From Sphingorhabdus lutea (GTDB lineage Bacteria; Pseudomonadota; Alphaproteobacteria; Sphingomonadales; Sphingomonadaceae), in the NCBI RefSeq assembly GCF_001889025.1, contig NZ_CP018154.1, positions 1 through 64,000 of the forward strand: a stretch of 64,000 nt of DNA. The letters are read 5' to 3'. The notes below the pieces were generated by a model. It made no database searches. It was not told the origin of the DNA and worked only from the letters and a program-made list of their open reading frames with translations. Of the stretch, positions 1 to 10,100 are shown in pieces. A program made the translations under genes and the position numbers. How positions within the stretch are numbered: position 1 is the first letter of the stretch; the number at the start of each line of letters is the position of its first letter.

Positions 1-42
1 GGTGATGAGGAATAATCTATTTTAACGTCACCTATAATGGAC

Positions 43-724
43 ATGGCAATTCAAACTTTTACTTTTGGTGGCAGAGCAATTTTGCTTTGCCGGTCCACGG
101 GCCTTATTTTGGCCGCGTAAATCGGCCCTGTTGGTCGCGGACCTGCATTTGGAAAAAGCCAGCAATTTTGCCATGGGGGGCAGATGCTCCCCCCTATGAC
201 AGCCATGAGATTATTGAAAATTTGGGCGATTTGGCCGCCCAATTTAACGCCGCCTGCATTTATTCTTTGGGCGATAATTTTCATGATGATGACGGACAAT
301 ATCGATTATCCAAAATGTGCAGGATAAAATTACAGCATTGGCCGAAAAATATACTCTAAATTGGATAATCGGCAATCATGATGAGGCGTTGAGCAGATCA
401 TTTGGCGGCAATATTTATGAAGAAATGAATGTGGATGGTATTATCCTGCGCCATATGGCACAGCGGCATGAAACACGCCCTGAAATTTCTGGGCATTTTC
501 ACCCCAAATATCGCGCAAAAATCCGTGGTCGGCAGATAAATCGTGTCTGCGCGCTGGCTGCGGGAAATCATTTAATCCTTCCTGCTTTTGGGGCATTAAC
601 CGGCGGCATGGGCGCAAATGACGCCGCAATTGCATCGGCATGCGGCATGAAAAGCGGTGATATGGCCGCCGCCTATATGGATGCGAACCCGCGGCTAATC
701 ACCATGCAATTATATTTTACCTAA
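43..724 (+). pseudogene. pdeM: Frameshifted ligase-associated metallophosphoesterase (PdeM-like)
   Basis: The pieces of a PdeM-type calcineurin-like phosphoesterase are all present, but they lie in three reading frames. The start MAIQTFTFGG is in frame 1 from base 43. The metal motif VADLHLEKA is in frame 2 near 134-160. PPYDSHEIIENL and YSLGDNFHD are in frame 3 near 190-290. The remainder, with WIIGNHDE, ISGHFHPK and the C-terminus, is in frame 2 from about 317. At least three indels are needed, near 115, 175 and 315; the second lies beside runs of G and C and the third beside a run of A. Total length (about 227 codons) matches an intact family member, so this is a recent pseudogene or a stretch of poor base calling. 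PdeM proteins accompany an Lhr-like helicase and DNA ligase; an open frame ending in TAA at 13-15 may be the end of such an upstream gene. Confidence 0.75.
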
Positions 725-786
725 GATGCCCTTGCTGATTTTTGAAAATCCAGCTACTCCTTAAATGAAGTGGAGATGGAAAATTT

Positions 787-2625
787 ATGATAGTGCTAGA
801 TTCCCTAATGGTGAAAATCGCGCTTATCGGTTTATTGGGCGTTGGCGCACAATGGATTGCATGGCGGATCAACAAACCGGCCATTGCGTTAATGTTATTC
901 GCAGGTGTGATGGCAGGGCCCGTTTTGGGGATAATCAACCCGCGCGCGGATTTTGGCACTTTATTAGAACCCATTGTCAAATTGGCGGTGGCGGTTATCC
1001 TGTTCGAAGGGGGGCTTAGCCTTAATTTTAAGGATTTGCGCCATGCGGGCAGTGGGGTATTGCGGCTTGTCATTGTGGGCGTGCCTGTTGGCTGGGTGCT
1101 TGGCACAATGGCGGGTTATTATGGCGCGAACCTATCGCTTGGCGTTGCGGCATTATTTGGCGGAATTTTGGTGGTTACCGGCCCAACGGTTATCGGCCCG
1201 ATGCTGCGTTCGCTGCGCGTCGGCAACCGTGTTCGTGATATTTTAAAATGGGAAGGCATTGTTAACGACCCGATTGGCGCTTTGCTTGCCGTTGCCATTT
1301 ATACCTATATTCACTATGTTTCCTTAAATGCTGGTCCGGTCAATTTGGTCGAAATTTCTGCCATTGTCCTTGGCTCTAGCATTATTGCAGGTGCAATTGG
1401 CGCGGCATTGGGCTTTGCATTAGTATATATTTTCCCGCGTGGATGGGTGCCGGAATATTTAAAAGCACCCGTTTTATTGGTGGCTGTTATTGGCGGTTTT
1501 GTTGGCGCGGATTTAATCATGCATGAAACCGGCCTTATCACCGTGACCATTATGGGTGTGGTGATGGCCAACCGCCCCACATTTTCCAGCCGCGCATTAA
1601 GACGGTTTAAGGAAGATTTGTCTGTATTGCTCATTTCCGGCGTGTTTATCCTGCTTTCCGCCACATTGGATTGGGAAACCATGCAAAAATTCCAACCTAT
1701 ATTTTTGGTATTTTTGGGGATGCTATTATTCATCGTGCGTCCGGTTACCGTGCTGACCAGTCTGGCATTTAGCGATGTTCCATGGCGTGAAAGATTATTT
1801 ATCGCATGGATTGCACCGCGCGGCGTAGTGGCCATTGCGGTGACCAGCTTATTCGCCATTCGTTTGGTGGAATTGGGTTATGAAGGGGCGGATGCCTTAA
1901 TCCCCTTGGTCTTTGGCGTGGTGATTGTCACCATTTTCGCCCATGGTTTTTCCGCAGGATATGTTGCCCGCTTCCTTGGCATTGATCAGGGTAAAAGCGA
2001 GGATATTTTGTTGGTCGGGTCAAATCGGTGGAATATTGCCTTTGGTAAATTTTTATCCAGCATGGATTTAAATGTCGTGATTGCGGATCAAAGCAAATAT
2101 GCATTGCGCAACGCCCGCAAGGCAGGGTTGGAAACCCATTGCGGCGAAGTATCGGAAAGCGCACATGGCCATGAATTGGACATTGGCCGTTTCCAACATT
2201 TATTGGTCGGGACAGAGGGCGATAGCTATAATTTATTGGTCGCAAATGATTTGGGGCCAGAGGTTGGGTTTGAATCACTGACCATCATGTCGGGCGAAGA
2301 TGCAATAAACCATCATAATCGCGCCCGCGTTTTATTTGCCAGTGGGGCAAGTTTTGAATTGCTGGACGATCGGATTTATTCGGGTTGGGAATTTAGCAAA
2401 ACCCGCATCACCGAAAAATTCACCTATAGCGATTTTAGGGCAAATTTAATCGAGGATGAAGAACCGGTCGCGGTACTGAAACCGGATAATCGCTTATTAT
2501 TCTTTGCTGTGGGCAGCAGCCCAACGGTTGAACCCGATGATGTCATTATCAGCTTTGTTCAGCCCGACACGCCCGAAGAACGCAAGGCGCAGCGTGAGGC
2601 GGAAAAACAGCGCAATGACAAATAA
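787..2625 (+). CDS. Cation:proton antiporter, NhaP/CPA1 type with C-terminal Rossmann domain
   Basis: A 612-residue inner-membrane antiporter expected to exchange Na+ or K+ for H+. Residues 1-400 are about twelve hydrophobic segments, including GPTVIGPML near residue 131 and an NDPIGA motif near residue 160 that fits the ion-binding Asn-Asp pair of CPA1 exchangers. From about residue 405 a soluble region begins with ILLVGSNRWNIAFGKFL, the shape of a TrkA-N/RCK nucleotide-binding fold. This suggests gating by nucleotide or redox state (inference). A purine-rich GGAGATGG sits about 8 bases before the ATG. The gene stands alone and converges with the PLP-homeostasis gene. Which ion is moved cannot be read from the sequence. 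Confidence 0.88.
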   Translation: MIVLDSLMVKIALIGLLGVGAQWIAWRINKPAIALMLFAGVMAGPVLGIINPRADFGTLLEPIVKLAVAVILFEGGLSLNFKDLRHAGSGVLRLVIVGVPVGWVLGTMAGYYGANLSLGVAALFGGILVVTGPTVIGPMLRSLRVGNRVRDILKWEGIVNDPIGALLAVAIYTYIHYVSLNAGPVNLVEISAIVLGSSIIAGAIGAALGFALVYIFPRGWVPEYLKAPVLLVAVIGGFVGADLIMHETGLITVTIMGVVMANRPTFSSRALRRFKEDLSVLLISGVFILLSATLDWETMQKFQPIFLVFLGMLLFIVRPVTVLTSLAFSDVPWRERLFIAWIAPRGVVAIAVTSLFAIRLVELGYEGADALIPLVFGVVIVTIFAHGFSAGYVARFLGIDQGKSEDILLVGSNRWNIAFGKFLSSMDLNVVIADQSKYALRNARKAGLETHCGEVSESAHGHELDIGRFQHLLVGTEGDSYNLLVANDLGPEVGFESLTIMSGEDAINHHNRARVLFASGASFELLDDRIYSGWEFSKTRITEKFTYSDFRANLIEDEEPVAVLKPDNRLLFFAVGSSPTVEPDDVIISFVQPDTPEERKAQREAEKQRNDK

Positions 2626-2640
2626 TCACCTTTCAACTTA

Positions 2641-2658
2641 GGGGCGGTAAAATGCCCC
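2641..2658. terminator. Small stem-loop between convergent genes
   Basis: GGGGC (2641-2645) and GCCCC (2654-2658) form a 5-bp GC stem with an 8-base loop in the 65-bp gap between two convergent stop codons. There is no long T-run, so it is only a candidate bidirectional terminator. Confidence 0.3.
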
Positions 2659-2690
2659 CCAAATATCCGCACATAAATTAAATATATGAT

Positions 2691-3503
2691 TTATCTGGCC
2701 GCGCGCGCGCCAAAAATCGCGCTACCCACACGGACATGGGTTGCCCCCAATGTGATGGCGACTTCATAATCCGCCGACATTCCCATAGAAAGACACTGGC
2801 CCATAGAAAGACACTGGCCCATAGAAAGAGACTGGCCCATAGAAAGAGACTGGCCCATAGATAAATTTTGGCCCATTTCTATCACCTGATCCGACTTGGC
2901 TTGTTCATCCTCCATATAACGGGCGGATATTTCGGCAAGCAGCGCAAAAAATGGCGATGGCTCAATATCCGCGGGCGGCATACACATAAAGCCTGCAATG
3001 GGAATATTTTGTTCTTTGGCAATTTTCAATAAATCGTCCAAATCCTGTATCGCACAGCCGCCTTTTTGCGGTTCATCCCCAATATTTACCTGAATGAAAC
3101 AGGGTAAAAACCGCCCCTGCTTTGCCATTGCCTTGCCCAATGCCAATATTAAGGACGGCCTGTCCACCGAATGGATGACATCAAATAATGCCACAACATC
3201 ATCGGCCTTTTTCGATTGTAATTGGCCAATAAAATGCAGAATGGTTTCTGGATATTTTTCACGCAAAACGGGCCATTTTTCAATCGCCTCCTCATATCTA
3301 TTTTCACCAAAATGGCGATGCCCTGCATCCAATATCGGGCGGATATGCGCCGCATCATATGTTTTGCTGACTGCGATTAAGTTTATTTCATCGGCGCTAC
3401 GCCGTGCCAATTTGGCGGCGGCGGCGATTTTGTCTTGAATTTTTTTTAATGCGCTTGCGCTTGCAATGATATTGCTGGACTGCGATGATATGCTATTATT
3501 CAT
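2691..3503 (-). CDS. YggS/PLPBP family pyridoxal phosphate homeostasis protein
   Basis: A 270-residue member of the single-domain alanine-racemase-fold family that binds PLP without known catalysis and keeps the free PLP pool balanced. AVSK places the PLP lysine at residue 47. HFGENR (64-69) and HFIGQLQSKK (90-99) are family signatures, and TLGATHVRVGSAIFG closes the barrel. The oddity is residues 210-239, five tandem copies of MGQ(N/S/C)LS directly before the single conserved MGMSADYE loop that normally contacts the PLP phosphate. They are encoded by an 18-bp repeat. The N-terminus is also about 20 residues longer than usual, so the true start may be internal. It lies 37 bp from, and divergent to, the thiamine-phosphate-synthase-like gene. 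Confidence 0.92.
   Translation of the reverse strand: MNNSISSQSSNIIASASALKKIQDKIAAAAKLARRSADEINLIAVSKTYDAAHIRPILDAGHRHFGENRYEEAIEKWPVLREKYPETILHFIGQLQSKKADDVVALFDVIHSVDRPSLILALGKAMAKQGRFLPCFIQVNIGDEPQKGGCAIQDLDDLLKIAKEQNIPIAGFMCMPPADIEPSPFFALLAEISARYMEDEQAKSDQVIEMGQNLSMGQSLSMGQSLSMGQCLSMGQCLSMGMSADYEVAITLGATHVRVGSAIFGARAAR
2782..2871. repeat. 18-bp tandem repeat inside the PLP-homeostasis gene
   Basis: Five contiguous 18-bp units: 2782-2799, 2800-2817, 2818-2835, 2836-2853 and a diverged unit at 2854-2871. The first two are identical to each other, and units three and four differ from them by one base (CACTGG versus GACTGG). The period is a multiple of three, so any change in copy number adds or removes six residues without a frameshift. 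Confidence 0.97.
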
Positions 3504-3540
3504 AATCGGGCATATAGAACAAATTTAAAGGGCTTGCCAA

Positions 3541-4173
3541 ATGTTGATATGCCATCGGGATAAAAAATTTACCTTTAAAAATTATTGGTCGTCCCAAATA
3601 TTCATGACCGATGAGCGTTTGGACATACAAAATGCCGCCAGTGGCGATGACCCCGCCATTGCCCATCGCGGATTATTTCGCGCCATTGCGGCATTGCCGC
3701 CGCGCTCCATCATTATTTTTCGTCATTATTCATTGCCCATGAAAAACCGCATTAAATTATTCACCTTGATAAAAAAACGCGCAAAAAAAAAGGGGCATGC
3801 CATTTTTTGGGCGGGGCATATATTTCATGCCATTAAATATGGCGCAGATGGGGCGCATATCCCGCTATGGGCGCGGCGTAAATTTTCCAACCGCTGCCAA
3901 ATTCACCCCTTATCCCTCTCCATATCGGCGCATCATGCCGCCGACATTAACTCTGCAAGTTTATATCATCCTGATTTCTTGATTTTATCTCCAATTTTCA
4001 CCACAAAAAGCCATGTGGGACAGCGCCCATTGGGGCGGATGCGGTTTATGAAATTGTCGCAATTATCCCATCATCATATTATCGCAATGGGCGGCATGAA
4101 TGTGCGCCGCGCCGCCAATATGAAAAATCATATTGCATGCGGATGGGCGGGCATAAATGCCTTTCAAAAATAA
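3541..4173 (+). CDS. Thiamine phosphate synthase-like protein
   Basis: A 210-residue TIM-barrel protein of the ThiE/TenI superfamily in the divergent form common in sphingomonads. Landmarks are FMTDERL near residue 20, IIFRHYSLP, SISAHHAADINSA, a loop FLILSPIFTTKSH that corresponds to the pyrophosphate-binding GPVFPT loop of ThiE, and IIAMGGM. ThiE joins hydroxymethylpyrimidine pyrophosphate to thiazole phosphate. Several canonical residues differ, so activity is inferred from fold only. The first ATG is used here; an ATG at 3604 (MTDERLD) would cut into the first strand. The protein is rich in Lys, Arg and His. No TPP riboswitch is evident in the short upstream gap. Confidence 0.7.
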   Translation: MLICHRDKKFTFKNYWSSQIFMTDERLDIQNAASGDDPAIAHRGLFRAIAALPPRSIIIFRHYSLPMKNRIKLFTLIKKRAKKKGHAIFWAGHIFHAIKYGADGAHIPLWARRKFSNRCQIHPLSLSISAHHAADINSASLYHPDFLILSPIFTTKSHVGQRPLGRMRFMKLSQLSHHHIIAMGGMNVRRAANMKNHIACGWAGINAFQK

Positions 4174-4193
4174 AATATTATATGTGAATGGGA

Positions 4194-4997
4194 TTAAAAT
4201 TTAATCCGTGTGCCAACATAAACGGCTTCACTATCCGCCTTTGGATCGGTCCAAACCGTGCTGTCACGTTCGCTTTTATAACGCACACCTGCGGTTAAAT
4301 CGACACCTTTGGCAAGGCGATATTTACCGCCAAGGCTGACTCCATAGTCGGTTTTATCATCATGGCCCGATGGGCTGGTCGCATTTGTGCGCGGTTGGAT
4401 TAAGGAGACATCAGATCCAAAACGACTTGGCTTTTGGTTTTTATCGCCATCCAATTTAAATGTCGTGCTTTCCAACAAAGCTGCGGGACGTTTTTGAAGA
4501 GATAAGGGCGGGGTGATTGCAGAAAATGACGTCGCCCCCTTCATCGCGGTTAAACGGAAATTGGTGCGGGCAAATTGGCGCGCCAATTCATTGCCGCTGC
4601 CCACTTCGGTAATCGCGCTGCGCACCGAAACCGCGCCTTTTTGATTATAATCCCTGCCCAAAGAACGTGCTGCCACGGTCAATGAACCATTATCCTTTAT
4701 CGACAGACCAGCAGGGGTATAGGGGAAAAGATTATTTTTTACCGCCTTACCCTTATTTAATTCTTGCAACCGCGCGGCCAACCGCACATCAACGCCGGCG
4801 GGTGTATATCCATCGGACAGGATTGAAGATTGTTTCCAATTATTGCCGCCATCAATTTTTGCGGCAAATGCAGGAATGATGGACACGGAAGCACAAATGG
4901 CCGTCAACGCCATTAAAGCGCCCTTCGATCCAAATTTGTTTTTTCCGTTACGCACGCTTTGTCTTCCCGTCATTTTTGTTATGAACTTTAATTGCAT
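4194..4997 (-). CDS. Secreted hypothetical protein with beta-barrel-like C-terminus
   Basis: A 267-residue protein with a basic N-terminus (NGKNKFGSKG) and a hydrophobic stretch ending PAFAAK, a likely Sec signal cleaved near residue 46. The mature part contains two YTPAG motifs. The C-terminal 60 residues alternate polar and hydrophobic residues (YGVSLGGKYRL, VDLTAGVRYKS) and end EAVYVGTRIKF, with the terminal Phe typical of outer-membrane barrel strands. I do not recognise a named family. Outer-membrane location is inferred from the signal and the last strand. It converges with the preceding thiamine gene and has a long AT-rich leader upstream. Confidence 0.7.
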   Translation of the reverse strand: MQLKFITKMTGRQSVRNGKNKFGSKGALMALTAICASVSIIPAFAAKIDGGNNWKQSSILSDGYTPAGVDVRLAARLQELNKGKAVKNNLFPYTPAGLSIKDNGSLTVAARSLGRDYNQKGAVSVRSAITEVGSGNELARQFARTNFRLTAMKGATSFSAITPPLSLQKRPAALLESTTFKLDGDKNQKPSRFGSDVSLIQPRTNATSPSGHDDKTDYGVSLGGKYRLAKGVDLTAGVRYKSERDSTVWTDPKADSEAVYVGTRIKF

Positions 4998-5353
4998 AAA
5001 TTATGTTATTTGCGCAAGTAAAGTTAGCGATTTTGCATAAATAAAATATGAATATCTGCTTATTGTTGTAAATATCGCACTACTTCGCCCGATTTGTTAA
5101 ATTATTTTACAATTATCCGCTTAATCTATGATGAATTAGCCCCGCCATTTTCATGTCAAAGCGATTCATATTTGGAGTCGTTTCGTCAAATCGCCAAAAA
5201 AATCATATTTTTTGCAAAAATTATCGTTGTTCAGGCTGCTGCAATCTTGCCTAAGCCAACAAAGCCGATATAGAGTATTTATATAATTTTATTCCATGAC
5301 ATTTGATGCTATGCGCGGATGGTTATAGGATGATGGGAAAGATAAGGATAATA
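4998..5353. other. 356-bp AT-rich intergenic region
   Basis: Divergent gap between the secreted barrel-like protein and the DUF3576 lipoprotein. It must hold both promoters. I see no convincing RNA gene, repeat or strong dyad. Confidence 0.5.
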
Positions 5354-5794
5354 ATGCGACTTAATAAATTTTTGATCATCACTGTCAGCAGTGTCGCGCT
5401 CATTTCTGGTTTATCGGCTTGTGGTAAATCAAAGAGCGTCAAAACCGACATGGCCGCCAGTAAAGTTACCGCAATTGGCGTTAATGCATATTTATGGCGC
5501 GCGTCATTGGATTCTGTTTCTTTCATGCCATTATTACAAACCGACAGCGCGGGCGGCGTGATTGTGACCGATTGGTATATTAACCCATCAAGTCCGGGAG
5601 AACGGATTAAATTGACCATTTCAATTTTGGATCAAGATTTGCGTTCCGATGCAGTACGCGTGGCCGGATCACGCCAAATTTTGCAAAATAATAATTGGGT
5701 TGATGCGCCAATGCGCGCTGCGACCGTTCAAAAAATGGAAAATATCATTTTGACCAAGGCCCGCGATTTGCGCCGCAGCGCGATTAACGGTTAA
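5354..5794 (+). CDS. DUF3576 family lipoprotein
   Basis: A 146-residue exported protein. The N-terminus (MRLNKFLIITVSSVALISG) is a lipoprotein signal with lipobox LSAC; Cys would be the lipidated residue. The rest matches DUF3576 as found in alphaproteobacteria, with INAYLWRASLD-like (here VNAYLWRASLD), IVTDWYINPSSPGER and LRSDAVRV. Function is unknown in the family. The ATG at 5354 is preferred over an upstream in-frame ATG because it begins a standard signal peptide and has AAGGAT just upstream. It precedes leuS by 78 bp in the same direction, an order often kept in sphingomonads. Confidence 0.88.
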   Translation: MRLNKFLIITVSSVALISGLSACGKSKSVKTDMAASKVTAIGVNAYLWRASLDSVSFMPLLQTDSAGGVIVTDWYINPSSPGERIKLTISILDQDLRSDAVRVAGSRQILQNNNWVDAPMRAATVQKMENIILTKARDLRRSAING

Positions 5795-5872
5795 GGCAAT
5801 AACATCTACATCGCCCTGTTGACATCATATTGGGCAATATGATGATGGGCGATAAATAAAAATAGGGCAATT

Positions 5873-8461
5873 ATGAGCGAAGCAGACAGATTCAACCCGC
5901 ACGTCGCCGATGTGCGGTGGCAAAAACGTTGGGAAGAAGAACAAACTTTCCGCGCCAATGATGATAGCGATAAACCGCGCGCTTATATTTTGGAAATGTT
6001 CCCCTATCCATCGGGCCGCATCCATATTGGCCATGTGCGTAATTACACCATGGGCGATGTGTTGGCGCGGTATAAACGCATGACCGGGCATGAGGTATTG
6101 CACCCCATGGGCTGGGACGCATTTGGCATGCCCGCGGAAAATGCCGCCATGGAACGTAAAGTGCATCCGGGCAGTTGGACATTTGACAATATTGACAATA
6201 TGCGCACCCAGTTAAAACGTATTGGTTTTGCGTTGGATTGGTCGCGTGAATTGGCCACTTGTACGCCGCAATATTATGGCCATGAGCAGGCATTATTCCT
6301 TAAACTATATGAAGCCGGCCTTGTTTACCGCAAGGAAAGCACGGTAAATTGGGATCCGGTCGATATGACCGTATTGGCCAATGAACAGGTTATTGATGGC
6401 AAGGGTTGGCGCAGCGGCGCAGAGGTTGAAAAGCGCAAATTAAACCAATGGTTTTTGAAAATAACCGATTTTGCCGATGACTTATTAGAGGGATTGGACA
6501 GCCTTGAAAAATGGCCCGACAAGGTCCGTTTGATGCAGGAAAATTGGATTGGTAAATCACAGGGCGCATTGCTACGCTTTGCCATTTCCAACGCGGCGGT
6601 TTCTGATATGGCGGGCATTGATGAAGTGGAAGTTTTCTCCACCCGTCCCGATACCATTATGGGTGCATCCTTTATCGCCATTGCCGCCGACCATCCCCTT
6701 GCACAGCAAATGGCCGCAAATGCCGATTATGCAGATAAAGACGCGCTGTCCGCCTTTATTGAGGAATGCCGCAAGGGCGGCACAACGGCGGCGGAAATTG
6801 AAACATTGGAGAAAAAGGGGTTTGATTTGGGTCTGCGCGCCGCGCACCCGATTGACCCTGAATTAAGCCTGCCCATTTATGTCGCCAATTTTGTGTTGAT
6901 GGATTATGGCACAGGCGCGGTCATGGGTGTGCCCGGCCATGATCAACGCGATTTTGAATTTGCCTCCAAATATGGCCTGCCCATTAAAAGGGTGGTTGCC
7001 GCCAATGCTGCCGATGCAGATGCCCCCTTTGCAGGGGAAGCCGAATCGGGTGACGGAATTTTGGTCAATAGCGGCGAGTTTAATGGGTTAAGCGTCGATG
7101 ATGCGAAAAACGCCATTATTACCCGCGCGGAAAATGAAAATTGGGGCGCGGGTAAGGTGCAATATCGCCTGCGCGATTGGGGCGTATCACGCCAACGCTA
7201 TTGGGGAACGCCCATCCCGATTATCCATTGTGATGATTGCGGCGCTGTGCCCGTTCCTGCCCAGCAGCTTCCCGTCACCCTGCCCGAAGATGTCAGTTTC
7301 GACATTCCCGGCAACCCGCTTGACCGTCATCCGACATTTGGCAAGGCCGATTGCCCCAAATGTGGTAAGGCCGCACGGCGCGAAACCGACACATTGGACA
7401 CATTTGTCGATTCCAGCTGGTATTTCATCCGCTTTGCCAGCCAACCAGATGCCCAAGCATTTGATAAGGCGGCGGCGGAAAAATGGTTGCCCGTTACCCA
7501 ATATATTGGCGGGGTTGAACATGCGATTTTGCACCTGCTCTATGCGCGTTTTTGGACAAGGGCGCTGAACCATATTGGCATGATAGATATCAAAGAACCC
7601 TTTGGCAGCCTGTTCACCCAAGGAATGGTGACGCATCAAACATTCACCCATGGCGATGGCAGCTGGTTATCGCCCGATCAGGTGCGCAAAAATGGCAATG
7701 ATTGGATTGTGATCGAAGATGGCAGCCCCGCCACCGCTGGCCGCATTGAAAAAATGTCAAAATCCAAGAAAAATGTTGTCGATCCTGATGATATTATTGA
7801 ACAATATGGCGCGGATGCGGTGCGCTGGTTCATGCTATCCGACAGCCCACCAGAGCGGGACTTAGAATGGTCAGAGGCCGGAATTGAAGGATGCTGGCGC
7901 TTTGTCAATCGGATGTGGCGTTTGGTATCAAAGGTGGGTGAAGCAGCCGCCAATGGTGACGCGGCGATTGAAAAAGCAAATTTGGCATTGTCGCGTAAAA
8001 TGCATCAAAGCATTAAGGGCGTGGGCGAAGATATTGAAAATTTATCATTTAATAAAGCCATTGCCAAATTATATGAGCTGACCGCCGCGATTGAGAAGAC
8101 TGCTGCTGGGCCATCAAGGGATGAGGCGATTATTGCCTTATTAACCATGGCTGCGCCCATGACCCCGCATTTGGCCGAGGAGGCGTGGGAGCAATTGGGC
8201 GAGAAACATGGATGTCATGGCATGATTGCCAATGCCCATTGGCCCAAAATTGACGAAGCATTGTTGGTGGAAGATGAAGTTACCATCGCGGTTCAGGTTC
8301 AGGGCAAATTGCGCGATACATTGACGATGGCAAAGGGAATTGCCAAAGAAGAAGCCGAAAAACTTGCACTGGCGAGTGAGAAAGTGCAGCGTGCCATTGA
8401 TGGTAATGCGATAAAGAAAATTATCGTCGTGCCCGATCGATTGGTAAATATTGTGATATGA
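5873..8461 (+). CDS. leuS: Leucyl-tRNA synthetase
   Basis: An 862-residue class I aminoacyl-tRNA synthetase that charges tRNA-Leu in the cytoplasm. HIGH is intact at residues 51-54 ([18 protein letters not shown] region) and KMSKS at residues 627-631. The CP1 editing domain between them holds [27 protein letters not shown] and [13 protein letters not shown] with a zinc-ribbon-like Cys set (CDDCG, CPKCG). The C-terminal anticodon-binding helical domain and the FVDSSWYF motif are present, and the length is normal. Its last codons overlap lptE by 4 bases (ATGA), making a leuS-lptE-holA operon. Confidence 0.98.
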   Translation: MSEADRFNPHVADVRWQKRWEEEQTFRANDDSDKPRAYILEMFPYPSGRIHIGHVRNYTMGDVLARYKRMTGHEVLHPMGWDAFGMPAENAAMERKVHPGSWTFDNIDNMRTQLKRIGFALDWSRELATCTPQYYGHEQALFLKLYEAGLVYRKESTVNWDPVDMTVLANEQVIDGKGWRSGAEVEKRKLNQWFLKITDFADDLLEGLDSLEKWPDKVRLMQENWIGKSQGALLRFAISNAAVSDMAGIDEVEVFSTRPDTIMGASFIAIAADHPLAQQMAANADYADKDALSAFIEECRKGGTTAAEIETLEKKGFDLGLRAAHPIDPELSLPIYVANFVLMDYGTGAVMGVPGHDQRDFEFASKYGLPIKRVVAANAADADAPFAGEAESGDGILVNSGEFNGLSVDDAKNAIITRAENENWGAGKVQYRLRDWGVSRQRYWGTPIPIIHCDDCGAVPVPAQQLPVTLPEDVSFDIPGNPLDRHPTFGKADCPKCGKAARRETDTLDTFVDSSWYFIRFASQPDAQAFDKAAAEKWLPVTQYIGGVEHAILHLLYARFWTRALNHIGMIDIKEPFGSLFTQGMVTHQTFTHGDGSWLSPDQVRKNGNDWIVIEDGSPATAGRIEKMSKSKKNVVDPDDIIEQYGADAVRWFMLSDSPPERDLEWSEAGIEGCWRFVNRMWRLVSKVGEAAANGDAAIEKANLALSRKMHQSIKGVGEDIENLSFNKAIAKLYELTAAIEKTAAGPSRDEAIIALLTMAAPMTPHLAEEAWEQLGEKHGCHGMIANAHWPKIDEALLVEDEVTIAVQVQGKLRDTLTMAKGIAKEEAEKLALASEKVQRAIDGNAIKKIIVVPDRLVNIVI

Positions 8462-9015
8462 AAAAACTGCTCTGCTTGTTCGCGCTGACCGCTATTTTAT
8501 CCGGCATCTTATCTGCTTGCGGATTAAAGCCATTATATGCCGATGGTCGCAGTGGGGCCGTGTCCAGCGCCCTATCCTCCATCAGCGTGGATCAAATTGA
8601 TGGCAAAGCGGGATGGCTGGTTCGTCAGGCATTGGAACGGCAATTAAACCCCGCATCAAATGATGATAATGACGGCAAGGCATTTCATTTGGTGGTCAAA
8701 TTGGATGACCAGATTGAGGGGCTTGGCGTGCGCGCTAATGATAGTGTGACCCGCGAACGGCGGACTTTACGGGCGCGTTATCAATTGATTGATAATCAAA
8801 GCGGGGTCATATTATTGGACAAAACCGCCTTTAGCGACGCGGGAATTGATATTGTGGGATCAGAATATGCCACCGTTGCGGCGGAAAATAGCGCACTTGA
8901 AAATTTAAGCCAGAAAATCGCCGATCAAATTATCGCGCAATTGGCTAATTACAGCTTAAACAAAGGCGATGCCACACAAAATAACGCCTCAGAACAAAGC
9001 AGCGCAGGCGAATAA
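8458..9015 (+). CDS. lptE: LPS-assembly lipoprotein LptE
   Basis: A 185-residue outer-membrane lipoprotein that plugs the LptD barrel during lipopolysaccharide export. It shows a short signal with lipobox [10 protein letters not shown]; the CGLKPLY start after Cys is characteristic of alphaproteobacterial LptE. The body alternates strands ([25 protein letters not shown]) and a final helix ([13 protein letters not shown]). The tail ([10 protein letters not shown]) is low complexity. It overlaps leuS by 4 bases, and the next ATG shares its last stop base, so translation is probably coupled. Confidence 0.93.
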   Translation: MKKLLCLFALTAILSGILSACGLKPLYADGRSGAVSSALSSISVDQIDGKAGWLVRQALERQLNPASNDDNDGKAFHLVVKLDDQIEGLGVRANDSVTRERRTLRARYQLIDNQSGVILLDKTAFSDAGIDIVGSEYATVAAENSALENLSQKIADQIIAQLANYSLNKGDATQNNASEQSSAGE

Positions 9016-10061
9016 TGGCATATGGCGGCGGCCAAAAAATAGATAATTTGGGCCAATTAAAGGCGGCATATGACAATCCGGGCCGTTATAAAATGCTGTT
9101 CCTTTATGGGCCGGATGAATCCGAAATATCCTATATCGTCAAAAAATTCCTTGCCCATATTGGAAATAATGTCGAACATATTTTGTTAAATGGCGATCAA
9201 TTGCGCAGCGACCCTGCCCTATTATCCGATGAGGCCAATGCCATATCCTTATTTGGCGAAAAAAAAATCATCCACGCTGAAATAAAACGTGATGAGGCAA
9301 TGACCGCCATTGAATATTATTTACAAGGTCCAGCAGGTGAGCATGTCGTTTTGGTGCAAAGCGGCAATTTGACCAAGGCCAATAAATTACGCAAATTGGT
9401 GGAAGCAGATAAATCGGTTTTATCATTGATAGTATATGAGGCCAAATCCGATGTCCTATTTGGCCGATTAAATGGCCATGCAAAATCGCTGGGTTTAATT
9501 GTAAAACCCGATTTAATCAGGGCGATATTGGCGCGGGTGAATATGAATATTCATTTGGCGATGATGGAGATGGAAAAATTATCGCTTTATCATGATGCCA
9601 GCATAGATAATCCCAAAGAAATTGAGGAACAGGCAATCATCGACCTTGCAGCGGATAAGGCGGATGACGATATCGCCCCCTTAATCAATGCAGCATTAAG
9701 CGGGCAGGTCAAAATTACTGTCAAAGAATTAAACAATGCCCGTGCGGTTAAAATGGAACCAGTGCGTTTATTGCGGTTAATGATGTATCGTGTGCAACAA
9801 CTTATTCAAATCAGCCAAGACATGGCATCCGGCAAAAAATTTGACAATGCCACGCGCGGGATATTTTACGGGTTAAAACCCATTTTGGAACAACAAGTTA
9901 AATTATGGCCGGCCCAGCGGCTGTTCGGGTTGAACGGGCATTTAATCGATATGGAAGAAACCGTAATGACCATTGGCGGGCAAAGCGCCATTACATATAT
10001 GGAGGCGGAAATATTGCGCATTGCAAAAACCGCCTCTCGCCGCCGTCAACCGGGAAAATAA
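9015..10061 (+). CDS. holA: DNA polymerase III subunit delta
   Basis: A 348-residue clamp-loader subunit that opens the beta sliding clamp. The N-terminal domain has FLYGPDESEISYIVKKF, where a Walker A loop would sit but is not catalytic in delta. ANAISLFGEKKIIH follows, with the LF clamp-contact pair, and the C-terminal collar domain includes MEPVRLLRLMMYRVQQL. Length and gene order after lptE are standard for alphaproteobacteria. The ATG overlaps the lptE stop by one base. It is the last gene of the leuS operon, since the next gene converges with it. Confidence 0.95.
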   Translation: MAYGGGQKIDNLGQLKAAYDNPGRYKMLFLYGPDESEISYIVKKFLAHIGNNVEHILLNGDQLRSDPALLSDEANAISLFGEKKIIHAEIKRDEAMTAIEYYLQGPAGEHVVLVQSGNLTKANKLRKLVEADKSVLSLIVYEAKSDVLFGRLNGHAKSLGLIVKPDLIRAILARVNMNIHLAMMEMEKLSLYHDASIDNPKEIEEQAIIDLAADKADDDIAPLINAALSGQVKITVKELNNARAVKMEPVRLLRLMMYRVQQLIQISQDMASGKKFDNATRGIFYGLKPILEQQVKLWPAQRLFGLNGHLIDMEETVMTIGGQSAITYMEAEILRIAKTASRRRQPGK

Positions 10062-10100
10062 GATAGCAAAGCCCGCACAGAAAAGGGCGCAATATGGTCA

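Noticed and set aside
1..15. End of an upstream gene (open frame ending TAA at 13-15)
   Set aside because: Only four codons are visible, so identity, such as an Lhr-like helicase, cannot be supported.
2782..2871. Short regularly repeated units that could suggest a CRISPR array
   Set aside because: Units are contiguous with no spacers and lie in frame within a conserved gene.
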